Positions 62,433 through 64,000 of a DNA stretch of 64,000 nt are shown one piece after another. The DNA lies in contig CP072660.1 of the NCBI GenBank assembly GCA_029637525.1, positions 1,699,612 to 1,763,611 on the forward strand, written 5' to 3'. How positions within the stretch are numbered: the first letter of the stretch is position 1; every line of letters begins with the position of its first letter. Position numbers and translations under genes: made by a program. Under the pieces are notes generated by a model. That model saw only the letters and a program-made list of their open reading frames with translations. It did not search any database and had not been told where the DNA came from. This DNA comes from Desulfurococcaceae archaeon MEX13E-LK6-19. GTDB lineage: Archaea > Thermoproteota > Thermoprotei_A > Sulfolobales > Desulfurococcaceae.

Positions 62433-63452
62433 TTAGTCTTCTCTTACCTCTTCTAATAGTTTCTTCCTGTCAGCGATCTTCCTTTGTTTTCTGAAGAGTC
62501 TTGTGCTGAAGTATCTTGCAGCGTAGTCTGGTAGTATTGTTACTATCTTTGCTCCTTCGGGTAAGTTGTATTTCCTGGCAACCTTGATTGCCGCCACCAC
62601 GTTTGCACCAGCCGAGATTCCTACTGGTAATCCTTCGAGGCGTGCGATTTTTCTCGCCATCTCGATTGCTTCGTCGCTTGAAACTGTTACGAAGTCGTCT
62701 ATTAGGTGCTTGTTCCTAGCAATTATGTCTGGTATGAAGCCGTCGCCAACACCCTCGATCTCGTGTCTACCCCATGGACCGGGCTTTCCTGTCTTGAACC
62801 ACTCTGCTGCTACTGGGCACTCAGCAGGCTCTGCACCTACGACAATAGTCTTGGGGTTAACCTCCTTTAGTCTCCTTGCTACACCAATTAGTGTACCGCC
62901 TGTACCTATTTGTGCCACGAAGGCGTCTACTTTACCTAGCTGTTCAATAATCTCCTTACCTGTAGTCTCGTAGTGAGCCCACACGTTTGCCTCATCGCTC
63001 CATTGGTCGAAGAAGAAGTATTTGTCTGGATTCTCCTCGGCTAGTTTCCTGGCGTAGTCGAGTGCTTTCTTAGCGTCTGATTCGCCACCAGGTGTTGTTA
63101 TAAAGTCTGCGCCAAGTAGCTTCATTAGTAGGAATCTCTCTTCGCTCATTTCCTCTGGTATGACTATGAGTACTTTGTAGCCTAGATAAGCTCCTACGGC
63201 AGCGAATGCTATACCGGTGTTACCTGTTGTTGGTACAATCAGTGTCATTCCTGGCTTGAGTCTACCAGTGGCCTCAGCAGCCCTGATCATGTAGTATGCC
63301 ATTCTGTCTTTCAGAGAACCAGAGGGGTTCATGAACTCACATTTACCCCATATTTCGGCTTTGACGTCCTCTGGCACTACTTTCTTTAGTCTTACAATAG
63401 GGGTGTTGCCTATAAGATCAGTCATTCCATAAGCTACTCTTCCACCCATCAC
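62433..63452 (-). CDS. cysteine synthase-family PLP enzyme
   Basis: The 339 residues are a fold-type II enzyme like CysK/CysM and archaeal O-phosphoserine sulfhydrylase. DLIGNTPIVRLKKV is the N-terminal motif. The Schiff-base Lys is in NPSGSLKDRMAYY, the substrate loop is PTTGNTGIAFAA, the phosphate-binding loop is QIGTGGTLIGVARR, and EGVGDGFIP and LPVGISAGANV follow. Archaea often use O-phosphoserine rather than O-acetylserine, and Arg-rich ends (ARYFSTRLFRKQRK) could bind the phosphate, but this cannot be decided by eye. A GGAGAAGTGTGATG start region fits ATG 63452. Confidence 0.92.
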   Translation of the reverse strand: MMGGRVAYGMTDLIGNTPIVRLKKVVPEDVKAEIWGKCEFMNPSGSLKDRMAYYMIRAAEATGRLKPGMTLIVPTTGNTGIAFAAVGAYLGYKVLIVIPEEMSEERFLLMKLLGADFITTPGGESDAKKALDYARKLAEENPDKYFFFDQWSDEANVWAHYETTGKEIIEQLGKVDAFVAQIGTGGTLIGVARRLKEVNPKTIVVGAEPAECPVAAEWFKTGKPGPWGRHEIEGVGDGFIPDIIARNKHLIDDFVTVSSDEAIEMARKIARLEGLPVGISAGANVVAAIKVARKYNLPEGAKIVTILPDYAARYFSTRLFRKQRKIADRKKLLEEVRED

Positions 63453-63494
63453 ACTTCTCCTCCGAAAACCTGTGTTCTAGAAAAGAGTATTCTC

Positions 63495-63512
63495 TTTGCC
63501 GTAGTATATAAA
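63495..63512 (-). promoter_or_regulatory. TATA-box promoter for the cysteine synthase-like gene
   Basis: On the minus strand TTTCTTTATATACTACGG contains a good archaeal TATA box (TTTATATA). It lies about 50 bases upstream of the ATG, giving a leader of roughly 25 bases that contains the ribosome site. Confidence 0.6.
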
Positions 63513-63583
63513 GAAATTGAAAGATAAAAGAAAGAGGAAGAAAAAGAGTTGTGTCCTTAATGTAAAAACACTTTGACGCTACT

Positions 63584-64000
63584 TTATGTCTCGAAGTGTA
63601 TTGCTCTGGTTGGACACACACTTGTACATAATCCGCAGCCATAACACTTGTCAATATCTACTCTAGCAACTCTCTTACCGCCTTCTTCGACTACGTGCAC
63701 GGCATCGTAGTCACATACTTGCTGACATAATCCACAGCCAATACACTTCTTTTCATCAACAACTGGTGGTACAGCATATGTTCTAAGGGGTTTCGGTCCT
63801 AGATGCTTTAGCGCCATGCCTTTCACGTCTTCTATGCTTGAGTAGCCGTGGCTCTTCAGCCATGATTCTACTTCGTTTAGAATCCTCTTGAATACGCCGA
63901 AGCCCTCGATCAATGCTGCTGTACATATTTGTACTGCTGACGCGCCAGCCATGAAGTACTCTATCACATCAGCGCCACGTGTTATACCGCCCACACCTAT
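63584..64000 (-). CDS. PreA-like dihydropyrimidine/dihydroorotate dehydrogenase with ferredoxin domain, 5' end outside window
   Basis: Only the last 139 codons lie in the window; the frame runs off the right edge. The visible part begins IGVGGITRGADVIEYFMAGASAVQICTAAL, the FMN-phosphate-binding end of a TIM-barrel dehydrogenase. A helix and linker follow, then a C-terminal 2[4Fe-4S] domain with CIGCGLCQQVCDYDAV and CYGCGLCTSVCPTRAI. This layout matches the PreA subunit of NAD-dependent dihydropyrimidine dehydrogenase and archaeal DHOD-like enzymes, and the two cannot be told apart from this fragment. It is on the same strand and upstream of the cysteine synthase-like gene, but a promoter lies between. 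Confidence 0.85.
   Translation of the reverse strand: MGVGGITRGADVIEYFMAGASAVQICTAALIEGFGVFKRILNEVESWLKSHGYSSIEDVKGMALKHLGPKPLRTYAVPPVVDEKKCIGCGLCQQVCDYDAVHVVEEGGKRVARVDIDKCYGCGLCTSVCPTRAIHFET

Noticed and set aside
1-64000. tRNA, rRNA, CRISPR repeats, prophage or transposase genes
   Set aside because: No T-arm (GGTTCGAATCC-like) with matching acceptor stem, no regularly spaced repeats, and no integrase or transposase motif was found on either strand by reading.

Overview
The window looks like chromosome from a hyperthermophilic archaeon, probably a Desulfurococcales-like member of the Thermoproteota. The evidence is gene content: diphthine synthase, type III RuBisCO, Rnl3-type RNA ligase with its PIN-like partner, box C/D guide RNAs, a four-subunit dye-linked L-proline dehydrogenase, TtuA, and GGTGA-type ribosome sites mixed with leaderless starts. 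Base composition is A+T-rich, AGA/AGG arginine codons dominate, and TTG/GTG starts are common. I saw no rRNA, tRNA, CRISPR array or intact transposase. The genus cannot be fixed from the sequence alone.

Layout. 1-3 kb: amino-sugar pair (NagA, cut by the left edge, and a GlmS-like protein without its glutaminase cysteine). 3-10.7 kb: prolyl oligopeptidase, DphB, a cobalamin/iron-chelate ABC importer, an isochorismatase-fold hydrolase, and a radical SAM protein fused to two iron-sulfur modules. 10.7-17.2 kb: a complete oligopeptide ABC importer. 17.2-26 kb: SfsA, a surface metallophosphoesterase, a class V aminotransferase, a TPR-like protein and five of the six candidate box C/D RNAs. 26-29.4 kb: L-proline dehydrogenase operon. 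29.5-37.7 kb: spermidine synthase, an AsnRS/AspRS-like enzyme, a CPA2 antiporter, an RNA methyltransferase coupled to a radical SAM/winged-helix protein, and the RNA ligase pair. 37.8-45.7 kb: a secreted FG-GAP protein, two ABC-2 exporters, TtuA and DeoC. 45.9-51.4 kb: ferredoxin, cupin, two radical SAM enzymes and RuBisCO. 51.6-57.3 kb: an accessory island of a small secreted peptide and a tandem family of multi-pass membrane proteins with several decaying copies. 57.5-64 kb: two more membrane proteins, an M20 peptidase, threonine synthase, a cysteine synthase-like enzyme and a partial PreA-like dehydrogenase.

How the parts fit. The cell appears to live on peptides and amino acids: oligopeptide importer, prolyl oligopeptidase, M20 hydrolase, proline dehydrogenase, aminotransferase. 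It also salvages nucleosides (DeoC; RuBisCO of the AMP route) and probably amino sugars. Four secreted proteins share one architecture: signal peptide, ectodomain, Thr/Ser-rich stalk, C-terminal membrane anchor.

The best candidate for an undescribed system is the 51.5-57.3 kb island. Five intact open frames, one frameshifted frame and at least three remnants share sequence blocks, and a two-gene unit with the same 8-base stop/start overlap occurs three times. A peptide-sized secreted ORF leads the array, and a perfect 24-bp palindrome lies between it and a divergent radical SAM gene. No function can be assigned from sequence.
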